This document shows positions 1 through 12,800 of a stretch of 64,000 bases of DNA, in pieces. The number at the start of each line of letters is the position of its first letter. Position 1 is the stretch's first letter. The stretch is taken from positions 107,283,319 through 107,347,318 of the forward strand of contig CP136066.1 in the NCBI GenBank assembly GCA_032622095.1, read 5' to 3'. The notes beneath the pieces are model-generated. The model was not told the origin of the DNA. It ran no database searches and saw only the letters and a list, made by a program, of their open reading frames with translations. Source of the stretch: Siphonodentalium dalli (taxonomy: Eukaryota; Mollusca; Scaphopoda; Gadilida; Siphonodentaliidae). Both the position numbers and the translations under genes were made by a program.

Positions 1-23
1 TGAAGAAAAACCTTATTATTTTA

Positions 24-81
24 TGAACAATATTGCAGCAGACTTAGATTTAGAGGTGATAGAAACAGATTTCGTCTTAAT
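24..81 (+). other. Possible terminal exon of an unknown plus-strand gene
   Basis: A short frame ending DLDLEVIETDFVLI then TAA (79-81) follows an 'attgcag' that could serve as a splice acceptor near position 38. Nothing recognisable. It would be the 3' end of a gene lying off the left edge. Given the base composition it may be chance. Confidence 0.15.
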
Positions 82-408
82 TTAACACCTACTAGGTTAA
101 ACTGTGAATCTCTGGTAGATAATCAAGAATTGTGTGTGTTTATATTTAGCTGCATGTTACATGCCACAAAACCAACAGAACAGAAGCCTTTTTTAAAGCT
201 ATAAATCAATATAAAACCATTTTAATGTTTCCATGCAATTTTATTTTTTAAAATAAGGACTAATGTCATGAGTTTCAACGATACTGTCATTTATTTAAAC
301 CACTATACCAATTCCCACCCAACCTGGTTGTTTCGGTCCACTATTAGCTCCAACTATATCTAATATGCCGCACTCTTTTTCATTATTAATTACATATTTT
401 AACCTTAA

Positions 409-650
409 AGGGGTACTGTACACAAAATCCGGCCATTTATGGTACCATCTCCTCTTATCCTCAACAGAATATTTGCAACAAATGGAGTTATAAATTCATT
501 TTCATTATAATTACCTTGTTGTTTGCAACGTTTATAGAGCACACGAGTGTGTTTTGCACTAATCCATGGCTCAAATTAATTCATTTGTTGCATATATTCT
601 GTTAAGTATAAGAGGAGATGGTCCCATAAATGGCCGGATTTAGTCTATAA
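409..650 (+). mobile_element. TTAA-flanked MITE, family 3 (AGGGGTACTGTACAC ends), right end truncated
   Basis: Starts directly after TTAA (405-408) with AGGGGTACTGTACAC and then a 'ccggccatttatgg' block. That block returns inverted near 620-640 ('cataaatggccgg'), so the element is a foldback. Related copies at 33125..33393 and 36976..37190. Confidence 0.6.
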
Positions 651-1314
651 ACATGCCGTGCTTCAGACTGCTTTTGATATGAATCCTTTGTAGCAAGCAA
701 AATATTTTACTTTCGTAAAAATTGGTCTAAAATAAAACAGCCTCGAAAAAGTTCTGATCTAAGCAAGATATGCAGTTATACCGAATGGCTTGAAAATGCA
801 GTGAGCCCATTTACTTATCCACACGTGTACTAGTGGACTTACAGACATTGCTCATCGCTTGCAAATCGGCCAAATTAGAACATACAGGGTGCAATCATAG
901 CTTGCGAACGAACCGAGCGAATTGAGCAATTTGCCAGGTGGCTGCCACCAGATGAGATACATGCTCTAAGTTGGCAGCGATTTCGTCTTCATATCGCAAG
1001 TGAATGGTGAAGTGATTTCATCATTTGGATTGATGTAAAATGAGAAAGATATAAAGAGCATTCAATATACTGTGAATGGCTTCGATTTCATAGTAGATGT
1101 GATTCAACTGTACAAATAAGGTCAATAGATGTATTTCTAATGGAGAAATAGTTTTGAGTTGTAAAGGAATTATGCGATTTTACACAACAGATAACCAGCG
1201 AAATGCAATATAATTTCATATAAACCACGGAAGATGCATAATTCGCTGACAATGCAGAATTCGCTATTCTCATTCGATGATTTGCATGAATAATTTGGCT
1301 TGCACATAGTATGT

Positions 1315-1512
1315 AAAGACTTTGGAGTAATAGGCCTTCGGAGTATAAATCTTCAAAGTATTAGTAGTATTGGGCTTTCGTAGTATTAGACCTTCGGACT
1401 ATCGGACCTTCAGAGTATTAATATTTTGGCCTTCGGAGTATTTAGCCTTCAGAATATCGGACCTTTGTAGTATTGGATCTTCGGAATATTGGACCTTCAT
1501 TGGGTCTTCAGA
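1315..1512. repeat. Degenerate minisatellite
   Basis: About ten imperfect copies of a 17-20 bp unit like 'cttcggagtattaggac' ('ttcggagtat', 'ttcagagtat', 'ttcggaatatt'). No gene is visible in 82-2300 apart from this and MITE fragments. Confidence 0.7.
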
Positions 1513-2304
1513 ATAAAGATACTCAACCGTTCAGCAAGCATGACTATAATCAGTCTCTTTGAAAAGCCGACAAAAATCCTATATTGGAATTACGTCTCTA
1601 GAAGTGTCTATAATATTTCATTTCTATGACGATGCGGCATTCCCAACATGACATAATAAACTGTTTCCAAATATGGAGAGCATTCTCGGCGTAGGTAGTA
1701 ACTGTTTGTGAGAATTGTAGTATTTAGAAATAGTTATAAATACAACTAGATGCGAAAGAATGATCAGTATTTGTATCGTTGACTGATAAAAAAAAACTCG
1801 AAGATGATGTCTCCTATATTGTGATGAGTAAAATGAATTATGGATATATCGCCTGTATTCAGTTTTCCAACAATAGTTGAGTTTGACAATTGACCTCTGA
1901 TCTCTGATGTGATCTACTATGCCATAAACCAATGAAATCGCGTGCAGTCTGTGCCACTCACCAATGAAATGGAGGGAATCCCTTCAACACAGCACCTAAT
2001 TTTAATAGAGAGTTCTAGAGACATAATTCCGATATTGGATTTTTGTCGGCCTTTCAAAGAGACTGGACTATAAAGGACAGGTTTAGACTGCGTAACTTCT
2101 AACTTCACCCGTCCAGCACAGGAAACTATAGTTCTGTGTGGAGGGAGATCATTTCCAATGGTAGATGTTCTATAACATATTAAATGAAAGTGTCAATGAC
2201 ACTGTAGCTCAACTTGGAAAGGGAATAATTTAATGTATTACAGTCAATGGAGCGATTAGGAATGTGGAAAGTTGAATGTCTATTACTAGTTTATAGACAT
2301 GAAG

Positions 2305-3010
2305 AGAAAAGTAAAATCCAAGATGGCTGCTGGCGGCCATGTTTTTGGCCGAATGACCCCAAAATTACTCGTTCCCATCTACATGTCAATATTAACATCC
2401 ATGACAAATTTCATGATGATCAGACGAACAGTACGACCTGTGGCCCGTGCTAATGGATTGAATTTTGAAATCCAAGATGTCCGCTGGCGGCTATGTTTTT
2501 TGTCCGAATGACCCCAAAATGACTCGTTCCCATCTACATTCCAATTTCAACAGCCATGACAAATTTTATGATGATCGGACTAAAGGTACGACCTGTAGCC
2601 CGTGCTAAAGGATTTAGTCATACAAAGAGTAAAATCCAAGATGGCTGCTGGCGGCCATGTTTTTGGGCCAAATGACCCCAAAATTACTCGTTCCCATCTA
2701 CATGTCAATATTAACATCCATGACAAATTTCATGACGATCAGACAAACAGTACGCCCTGTAGCCCGTGCTAATGGATTGAATTTTGAAATGCAAGATGGC
2801 CACTGGCGGCCATGTTTTTTTAACGAATGACCCCAAAATTAATCATTCTGGTCTAAATGTTGATGTCAACAGCTATGACAAATTTCATAATGATCCGACC
2901 AAAGGTACGACCTGTAGACTGCATTGTTGACGCCTTACGTACACACGTACACACGGACGACAAAGCCATGGCAATAGCTCAAACTTTACAAAGTAAAGTT
3001 GAGCTAAAAA
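2305..3010. repeat. Four tandem ~158-bp units of an interspersed repeat
   Basis: Blocks beginning near 2310, 2469, 2630 and 2787 share 'atccaagatgg', 'ggcggccatgttttt', 'aatgaccccaaaatt' and 'gacaaatttcat'. The array ends in a tail with 'acacacgtacacacggacgac' and 'gttgagctaaa'. Related degenerate units recur at 26340-26530, 27300-27800 and 28380-28460. Short open frames in it are not credible genes. Confidence 0.75.
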
Positions 3011-3709
3011 GTCAGAGTAACCCGGATCAGTGTGCATTGTTGTGTGCGAGTGGCGGTCTAGTTTAATTCTGGCTATAGTATGCCATGTTTCGTGTCTCAC
3101 TGATGGCTAAAGCAAGCACTGTGGAATGTTGCATAGATTTCATTCGGAAAAAGAACTACTGGACAAAAACAAATGACAGGCAAATTTTCAGAATTAAAGG
3201 TACTTTGCAAATATCCAGTGTGAACTATTTATTTGATGTGCATTCCCAAACTACTCCACTGTAGAAGACTGTTATCAGTCCATAATATACACACAATATT
3301 TCAAGATTGGTATGGTATGGATGATTTTATTATAACTATAATCTGATTATAAATGGTATGGATGATTTTATTATAATTATAATCTGATTATAAATTATGA
3401 AATCTGTTCTACAATCTCTTGTCATCAGATTAAAAACAGAAATCTTTATTTTGTAACTGAATGAGATATATTCCTCCAGAATCCTCCTCTTGATTACATA
3501 TCGTCTGATTCCTCAACTCACAGACTCTCCATTGTGAAATGAATCGTGAAAGTCCGTTGTTTCTTGTGAAACCTCATAATGTTTCGCCTCCTTGATGCTA
3601 TATCAAAAGCACAACAATCTCTCTCGCTCACAGAACACTTTTGATACCATATCACATTTCCTGTCAAAGATGATGCTATAGCAGAGTCCCTGACGGAGCT
3701 GATTGTGCA

Positions 3710-3826
3710 TCAGGTTATTTTTAGCTTGTTCATCTCTTGATATTTGTAATACAGATATGCACTCCCGACCAGTAGTCCTAAATTATGGCCCAGTAAACAA
3801 CCAATGATACAGGGTATGGGCCAAAC
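3710..3826 (-). CDS. PIGF: PIGF exon 5 (stop codon)
   Basis: Acceptor TTTCATTCCAG, then VWPIPCIIGCLLGHNLGLLV and a second hydrophobic stretch. It ends in a short basic cytosolic tail (NKLKIT) and TGA at 3710-3712. Corresponds to the last exon of vertebrate PIG-F (VWPISCTLG...). The polyadenylation site was not determined. Confidence 0.95.
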   Translation of the reverse strand, partial: VWPIPCIIGCLLGHNLGLLVGSAYLYYKYQEMNKLKIT

Positions 3827-6800
3827 CTGGAATGAAAGAAGTCAGTTATTAATTCGTTGTTAAATGGCCAATGTTGTCCACAGGAACATGTCTAGATGGT
3901 ATCTATTGGAGGGTGTCCACTTTGGAATTTCCAACTGCAACCCTCACCCCACTTGAATCAGACTTTCCAGCTGTTGGAAATTTCCATCCAAGCACCACCA
4001 CTATGGTTAGAAATTTCCAATGATTGCTATTTCAGCCCAGAGAATATATTAAACTTTCAGTCTAAAAACAACACATTTCACACTAAATACTGTTTGGAAT
4101 ATCAATATGTTCAGCAATCTACCCATGGGGTTTATGATTGAAAATGTGTCTTTAAAGGTACTCAATCCGATTAAGCACCCCTAAATTACTATTTCTTTGG
4201 CTTCGGGGGTAAAAAATATTTGATTCGAGTCGAGGAACCCACACATCAAAGCTCAGAGTGATCAGATATCGATTTTTGAAGTTCGTTAATTTCTCGAAAT
4301 TTGGGCCAGTAATTTAGTCTGCCTCGCGGTCAAACAGACAAATTGCGGGTGTAAGATGGATAACTCTAAAATCAAGTTGTTAGTTATAAACAATAATAAC
4401 CACTTGATTTTAGAGTTATCCATCTTACACCCGCAATTTGTCTGTTTGACCACGAGGCAGATTAAATTACTGGCCCAAATTTCGAGAAATTAACGAACTT
4501 CAAAAATCGATATCTGATCACTCTGAGCTTTGATGTGAGGGTTCCTCGACTCGAATCAAATATTTTTTACCCCCGAAGCCAAAGAAATAGTAATTTAGGG
4601 GTGCTTAATCGGATTGAGTACCTTTAATGTTGAAGCACATGATCCAAACATCATGGTATATGATCAAGTATTTTACAAAGAAATACGCATGAATGTTACC
4701 AGTACAGATCATGCCATAAATCTATACTCTGGCTATGACCATAAAGAGTTGTGATGGATAGTATGATCAATTACCGGAACTGCTAACAAGTCACTACTTT
4801 CTGGAAATTTGTTGCTGGTCCATGAATTTCGAAAATATACCTCTATAATCTGAGGAGATGTAGACCAAACCATTCAATCTATTCCAAGTATCAATTCTAT
4901 ATTAATTTTACATTGTGTATACTGTACATACATCACTAAATGCAAGCTTTATGACAACACAGGCTCCAAGCCTGCGAATAGCGTGTCTATCATTTGCAGA
5001 ATAAGGTCCCCGGAGGGTGAATTTAGTGATGCTATCCTGCACAGCGGGCTAGCATCACCAAATTCACCCTCTGGAGACCTCATTCTGCTTAGGCCTCATC
5101 TTCTGGGAAGTATCTACAGTATCAAATTAACATTGTTTTTAGTTATGTTTTCTCATCTGGGAAGTTTCTATATCCCCTAATTTGCAGGAGGTAAAATCCA
5201 TAATCGAGGTGCCCAATGGGTGACCATCACCAACTTCAACTGGGGAACTTCAATCTGATCCTAGATCTACCATAGCAGTTGAGGGCCTAAGCAGAATGAG
5301 GTCCCCAGAGGGTGAATTTAGTGATTCTAGCCCGCTATGCGGGATAGCATCACTAAATTCACCCTCTGGGGACCTCATTCTGCAAATGACAGACACGCTA
5401 TTTGCAGGCTTGACAGGATCCTGCAAATATTTCGTCAAACGGAACCTCAAATTGAATGAGTGGCAAGATTTCACATTGAATCGAATATTGGAAGTTCAGA
5501 AAAATCGGAGTCAATTGTTTTTTTCATTGCCAGCGAATATTGAAAACATGATGAGAGAGATAAGTAAATTATCAAGGCCACACACTTTTTGACTGATTAG
5601 ACCAGAAAATTGGATCGAAATATAAAATCAGATGACAAGGAGAAACTGTGACTTTCTGCCAATTTGCATTTTTCATTTACATTGTAATCTGACCAGTGAT
5701 AAATCGAAACAGAAAAAGATAATGGAACAACCACATAAAATTGAAGAATACACAGAGTAAGAGGGATATCTTTAATGTTTATCAGTCAATTTGTGCTGAC
5801 AAACCATGATAACTGATACATGTATGGTTATCTCCCCTCTGCTAAACTTTTAAGGGCATTTTCATTTATACATATACACTTTATAAAGTTGCAGACATCT
5901 TCAATTGTTGCATGTTTGGAAAAATTATCAATTCATAACAGTCACTTAAAATCAAATCATTTCATAGGAGTCACTTCAAATCAAATCAATTCATAGGAGT
6001 CACTTCAAATCAAATCAATTCATAAGAGTCACTTCAAATCAAATCAATTCATAGGAGTCACTTCAAATCAAATCAATTCATAGGAGTCACTTCAAATCAA
6101 ATCAATTTATAAGAGTCACTTCAAATCAAATCAAACCTTTTGTGTGATTTTGCTTAACCCTTTCAGTGCCAAGTCCAATTTTTGTATCAACCCATATTTC
6201 CTTGATCATTTTTCAAATTTATTGAATATAATAATGTGATACAAGGGTTAAAATTGAATGTTAGCATGGGCCTAAACATAGAACCAAGATATATAACTCT
6301 ATTGGGAGACTATTCCCATTGTACTGGATCAGTGGTCAATGTGTACATCAAACTTCACATCAATAATGACCAACAATTGCTAAATCATGGCTGACGTTAA
6401 TTACATCACAAAATTGATTTCCTTTGAAAGACCTGTTCTGTCAACAATAAGACACTTGCAATGTTATTAAAGTGATGTGAAACACTCTGGTAGGATGATA
6501 AAATCGAACTTGAGAATAATCTTGCTCAACGTAGTTAATTTTTACAAATATTAATCCAAATTGACAACACACAACGTTATCCTTACATCTTAATTAAATG
6601 CAATGACTCTCGAAGGTGAAATCCATTGTGTTAGTTTATCGCCAAAAGTTGCATCCCGAATCAAAATGTAAATATTTACAATTGAGCGTAGTTCTGAAGA
6701 TGTTTTCTATGGAGTGGTATGGTCAATTTCTTTGAAATTTTCGGCGATGTTAGTAGAATGCTACATTTCCCAGGTTAACATAGTGCTTGAGTACTAACTT

Positions 6801-9800
6801 ATCAATTTCCCTCACCCGAACAAGTCCATAATCTGTCTTAAAAAAACTCCTGTTGTGTAAATTGTCTCTAAAAGCGAACATACTTCTGGGGAACACCCAC
6901 ATGTAACGACTCAGATTTTTGAGTGTGACAGCCTCTGCATGAACAATTGGTGTGCATCTAATATGATTTTACCTGCACGCACACCTCTAACATGGACAAC
7001 AAGATGCAATCAGCCAGTTGATAGCGAATGTGAACTGAGCTTTACCTGATAAGGAGCTAATGAGTGGATTACAATTAATTATGTCCGCTTTTGCCGTGTT
7101 CAGACATGACTGTTTTTTTTTTGTGTGCTATATCTCCAACAACAACAAACCGTGGGGTGAAGGAGAAGATCACTCGATCTTTTCGACCATCCCGGGCGCT
7201 TCGCGCCCATCTACTCACTCACGAAATTACAATTAATCTTTTTGTAGAAGAATACAATGTACATACCTGCCATGGTCGGTCCCAATCAAGGGGAATTGGA
7301 ATGGCTCCAAGCCATGATCCCAAAAAGCTTAATAATACTGTTGTCAACACTACTGTCTCTCCTCCAATATCTGGCCTGAAATAGGAAGTGTCAATAGCAT
7401 TGTAAACATGCGAGATAAAATTACCTGGAATAAACCCTCATTTTTCACGTTACAAATTACTGTTATCACAAAATATTATGTTAAGTTTGATAATTTGATA
7501 ATACTCTATTCTTGAGTCAATCAATAAATCATATTCTATTCTATTCTATTCTGGAATAATAAGTTACACCAGAATTAGAGGACTACTATTTCTTCACATC
7601 ACTGATTGGGACAGACCCTTACTGCAATGATTGCAGGACTGCACCAGTGCATTTCCCATGTTGCATATAGCCAAGTGTGGCATAGCCAGATAAACAAAAG
7701 GATAAATCTAGGATGAATATATAAAATCTAGTAGACTGTATGGTACATTTTATATTCTAAAAATATCAGAATCTTGGATGCATTAGGCCAAAAAAAAAGG
7801 GTTTTGATTCTCAGGCATAGCATCATAAAAAAAAAAGGCCCTCGTTGGACCATTTTATTTCGATTTTGGATTTCACCTTAGTTGTAAATCGGTAACACAA
7901 AAATAGGAAATTGTCACATGGAAATTAGTTATGTTTCTAATATCGAATAGGAGCTAAATACAACGGTGTATGTGTGGGTATTCAACAAAAGACCATAGGC
8001 AATTATAACTATCAGGTATGTTGTCACCACAGGCTGTCCAAACCCCCCAAGTTTATAAGTCAATTGCGTTGAAATTTTTTGTAAAGGATCAGCAGAATAT
8101 TAGATATTTGACCTTTGCGAACTTTGCACAGTAAGTAAGTAACACTGCAAGATAGAGTTTCCCCCTTGCTACACTATTGCAATCAAAGGTACTCAAACTG
8201 GAGCGCAATACAGTTTATATTTGCCATGTTTATGATGTTTATTTGAACTGTTATTGTCTATCATCCATTGCAGTATATCTACAGTCTCTAATTAGTCAGT
8301 GCAATAAGTGAATCAAGACTTTCTATGATACATTTGTAGTTTGGAAGATCACTTTATATTTTCGATACTATTTACATTCCATATTTCTATATGAATCAGT
8401 TATGTAGTTCTGAGTGTTGTTAAAAATGATAGTGCTGATGTTAAAATTATATCAATGTTATCATTCTAGGTAATCCCTATATGATGTACGGGTAGTACAA
8501 TGTCATAATTAGTCATTTGTTATATCAGATTAAATTAGTTTATATCCATTACAAAGTTCTCCCTACATTTTTCTGGACCTGGAAGGTATAATAACCCATG
8601 CTTACTATTGCCTGAGAATCAAATATCTTTTTTTGTTTGGCCTTAACTCCTGGGATAAATAATAATAATTATATACAATTTATAGGCCTCTTGCTAGTTT
8701 CAATATGAAGTGACACTAACCTATATAACAAGAACACTCGTATCCAAGATTCTAGATCACATCCGAGACACAAACAGGCAGGAAGAGCTGTGCATGCTGA
8801 TAGGATTATAGCAAAGTGAAAGGTTTCACCTGCTGACCTGAATAAAAAAAATAAACATTTTAAATATGCCACATTTCCAATTAGTCATAACATCAGCATT
8901 TAGTAATATGAGGCTTGAAGAATTTATTCTTTTGTTCTGTATCACATTGCTTTATGAAGACCTCATTAAACCATTGGATTGAAATATTTATTTATACTTA
9001 CTAGTAGATAATTCTAACATGAGTATACGATGATCCTTTCATTTCTATCGAAGATGACACTACCTTGAATGATTTGTTTCATCAATATGATTTGCATTCT
9101 GATAGAGTGATGAGAAACCACTCATGGATGTTATGATACCAAAATCTTATTCAATGTAGTTACTTAAGCAAATTTTGTTTAAAAATTGCCAACTTACATT
9201 ATCATTCCAATGTTAACATTAGGGAGAGAGAGAGAGATACCTGTCTATCATTTATTTTCATGACATGTGCAATAACACAATTGTAACAATAATAAAACAA
9301 AACAGTTGACAATTTGCACTCAGCTCACAGAACCTACATGTATAAGTCACACTTCAAGTATGTGCTGTGTTCAAAGAAAAACACAATAATATTTGGACTG
9401 TATTAAAAAAAAAATTGCATCAGAAAATCAAATATGAGGATTGGAACAATCATTCCACCAGGGAAGTATGTTTGTATAAATTGACAGTGTTATAGACATA
9501 AGCTATTTTTCCTTCTCATGAGGGCATGGGTAAGGAGTTTTGACAACTAACGTGGGTGGGATATTATTTCAATCAAAGCATAATTATATTTTCAATCTGT
9601 AATAATTTCAGCAATATCACTTGGAATTGAGTTTAAAATGAGAGATGATAGATCTCAAATTTCCATACGAAGTACAACGCTAATGGAAATGGATTTCATC
9701 TTCTACTTTAAATCACATATGGTGCAAATGCATTTATGAATTTTCTCTTTTCTGAATCGACCAGTTTCTATTCTCAATGGAAGTATTGCGAATCGAAATT

Positions 9801-12800
9801 GAGCCAAAATCTAATAGCGTTATTATTCCATATTCATCGAAACATATATTTGTTTCAAAACTTTTCTTGAATAAATTAGGAAGGCAATTCAGTTTTTCTT
9901 ACCAAGTGTCTGCATGAATTTGAATGAGCTTCTGTTCAACCTCCTTTATGCAACATGTTTGTAAATTTTTGAAAATGTTAAACATATCGACTTCGATAAA
10001 ATAACTAGCAAGATTCGAACACCAACCATCCGGTATTTCCATGAGATCCCAAAGAAATTTATTTTTTACAAATTAGTTATCAGACAGTTTTATAAGATAA
10101 TTCCAGAGTTTGGCCATATTCACCAGACCTGTTAAGTTTTTGAAAATGGCCATCCGGGAGATTTTTGCTGGAGGGACCACCTCCAATTTTCAACCACATT
10201 TCCTGTTCACGGACTGGTTTATTCTATATATCACCTTCAATGGGTGATCACCTGTTAAAGGCCCACTTAATTTTCAAGTTACCGATTATTTTGTTTATAG
10301 TGACTTGATATACGGTTTTAATAACGATCTATGCCATAAAATATGATTAAAATACTATAATTCATCACTATTTGAAACATCTGTGTCTCGGAAAATACCC
10401 ACATTGAAATAGAAATCATAGAATGACTTCCCCCCTCTGGCACCCAGAATGCAACATAATTCAAACTTTTTCAATCGAAGGGGAAGAATTCTATCTTTGA
10501 TATATAGAGTTATTCCCCCTGCATTGAAAATGTACTGCTTTTTACTGCAATCTAGATGACAAAACACTTTGGCAACTCAACAAAAACAACATATCCACAG
10601 TTTATTACAATGGATAAGTTGATTATACAATGTTTTTGAGTTTCCCCTTCAAATGGTATATAATATGCCACATATTTTATATAATGTAATATGGCGGTTC
10701 GAAAATTAAGTGGACGTTTAAACGTGGCCGCGACCGCCTAATTTTTGGTACAAAACACAAATTCCACCTGTGTTGAGAGACCACCACCATTTATTAAAAA
10801 GAAAGAAGCAGACACTTCCTTTAAACTAAGTTAAACTTTGAATACTCAGAATTCCACTGGATACAGCCGGATTTGCGCAAAACCGAAAGTACAAAATTGG
10901 AATAAACTATAAAATGGACTCATCTTACGGTTTAACCCCCAAAAGAAATGGACACATTCTCCATTTATTAACAAATATTAAAGGTACTCAATCCGATAAA
11001 ACTCCTCTCAATTACTATTTCAATGGCTTCGGGGGTCAAAAATATTTGATTCGAGTCGAGGAAGTCACCCATCACAGCTCAGATTTGTTAGATATCAATT
11101 TTAGAAATCTATTATTTTTCATTATCGGGAATACTTTCTGGCCCAGAACTCAGTCAAAATTGCGTTATTATTACCACTTGATTTTAGAGTTACCCATCCT
11201 TGTCTGTTTGAACAGTGTTTTGGTGTACACATCTCGAGCAGGATACGAAATTGACGGCAATTATTAGTACTCATCTCGAGAACATAACAAATTTCAAAAA
11301 TCAATATCTAATAACTCTGAGCTTTGTTTGATGGGTTCCTCGATTCGAATCAAATATTTTTGACCCCCAAAGCCAAAGAAATAGTAATATAGGACCCTCT
11401 GATCGGATTGTTGTTGTTGGAATCTGTTGAGATGGGGACCCTCTGTTCGGATTGAGTACCTTTAAGAAGCAATCTGCACTGCAGATTCTACTTGATTGGA
11501 TATCTATTTCACCTTCCATCACTAGGAGTGGACAAAAATCTTAGAAAGCCTAAAGAGTACATGATAGCTCAATTTTTAACTTGATATATACATGGGTATT
11601 TTTTTATCCCAAGACACCAGAGGCGTAATCCATGATTAGACATACACAGTGTTGGAATATGTATATGTATGAATATTTCATAGGGTTTCCATTAGGGGTT
11701 GGGGAATGGTACCCCTATAGCCGCTGGGATAAATTTCAGTTCATCAACTAACTATGAATATCTACTAGTATTCAGACAGCAAATCAATCAATAATTTAAG
11801 CCCAAGTTTTGAATGTCTACAGTAATATAAGTAGATAATTTCAAGGAATCGTAATTGTGTTTTATTTTTAACAATTTGAAGTGTCAAGTAATGTATAAAA
11901 GGTGTTGTCATTTGGTACACGTTAAAATTTATATTGTAGGTACCTGTACCATTTTTCGCCAAGTTAAATCTGCGGTTTAAATATATGTACCGATAATTTT
12001 TCATATCACTACCCACAACGGTATTCCGACTCGACTATATTCATGAAAACATTTTACACCATGAAATATTCCTGATCAGCACCTAACTTCTGGACGTGGT
12101 CTATTTAATCTATTATCTTAAATCAGAACAGTTTGTTATATGACAACATAATCGCAATGTAAGCAGGCAGAATCAACAACGTAGTTTTTAGCAATGTCCG
12201 CCTCAATATCTTTCAGAATAATGGTTGATGCGTGTTGTCTTCATTTCTCCACAGAATAGTCATGGAAAGACTATCACAAAAACATTGTATTATCAACTTG
12301 TCCAGTGTAATAAACTGTGAATGTTGTTTTTGTTGAGTTACTGATGTGTTTTTTCATCCAGATTGCAGTTCAAATTGTATTATTTTCAATGGAGGGGGAG
12401 TAACTCTAAATCTTAAAGATAGTGTTATTCCCTATTCCCCTTCCATTTAAAATACATGTTTAGTTTGAATTCTGTGAGCCAAAACGGGGGGGGGGGGGGG
12501 GGGTTGATCTTTTTATGATTTCAGCTGTTTTCTATTTCTCTATGGGCATCTTCTGAGACACAGACGTTTCAAATGGTGATGAATTATAGTATTTTAATCA
12601 CATTTTATGGCATAGATTGTTATTAAAATCATATATCAAAGCACTATAACAATAAAAGGTCAGCTGACCACAGTGTCCCCCGAAAACGTGGCAAGTCGAT
12701 GCCGCTTTGTTGAAGAAATTAAAAAAAATGTTGAAAATGGTTAATAACTCCGTAAAAAAAAAAAAAAATCCATCATCTATATACACGTTGCACATCTCCA

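Noticed and set aside
10914-11304. 117-codon plus frame and 60-codon minus frame, the latter with a similar copy at 41180
   Set aside because: Both lie in sister copies of a family 1 MITE; the similarity reflects the transposon, not a protein.
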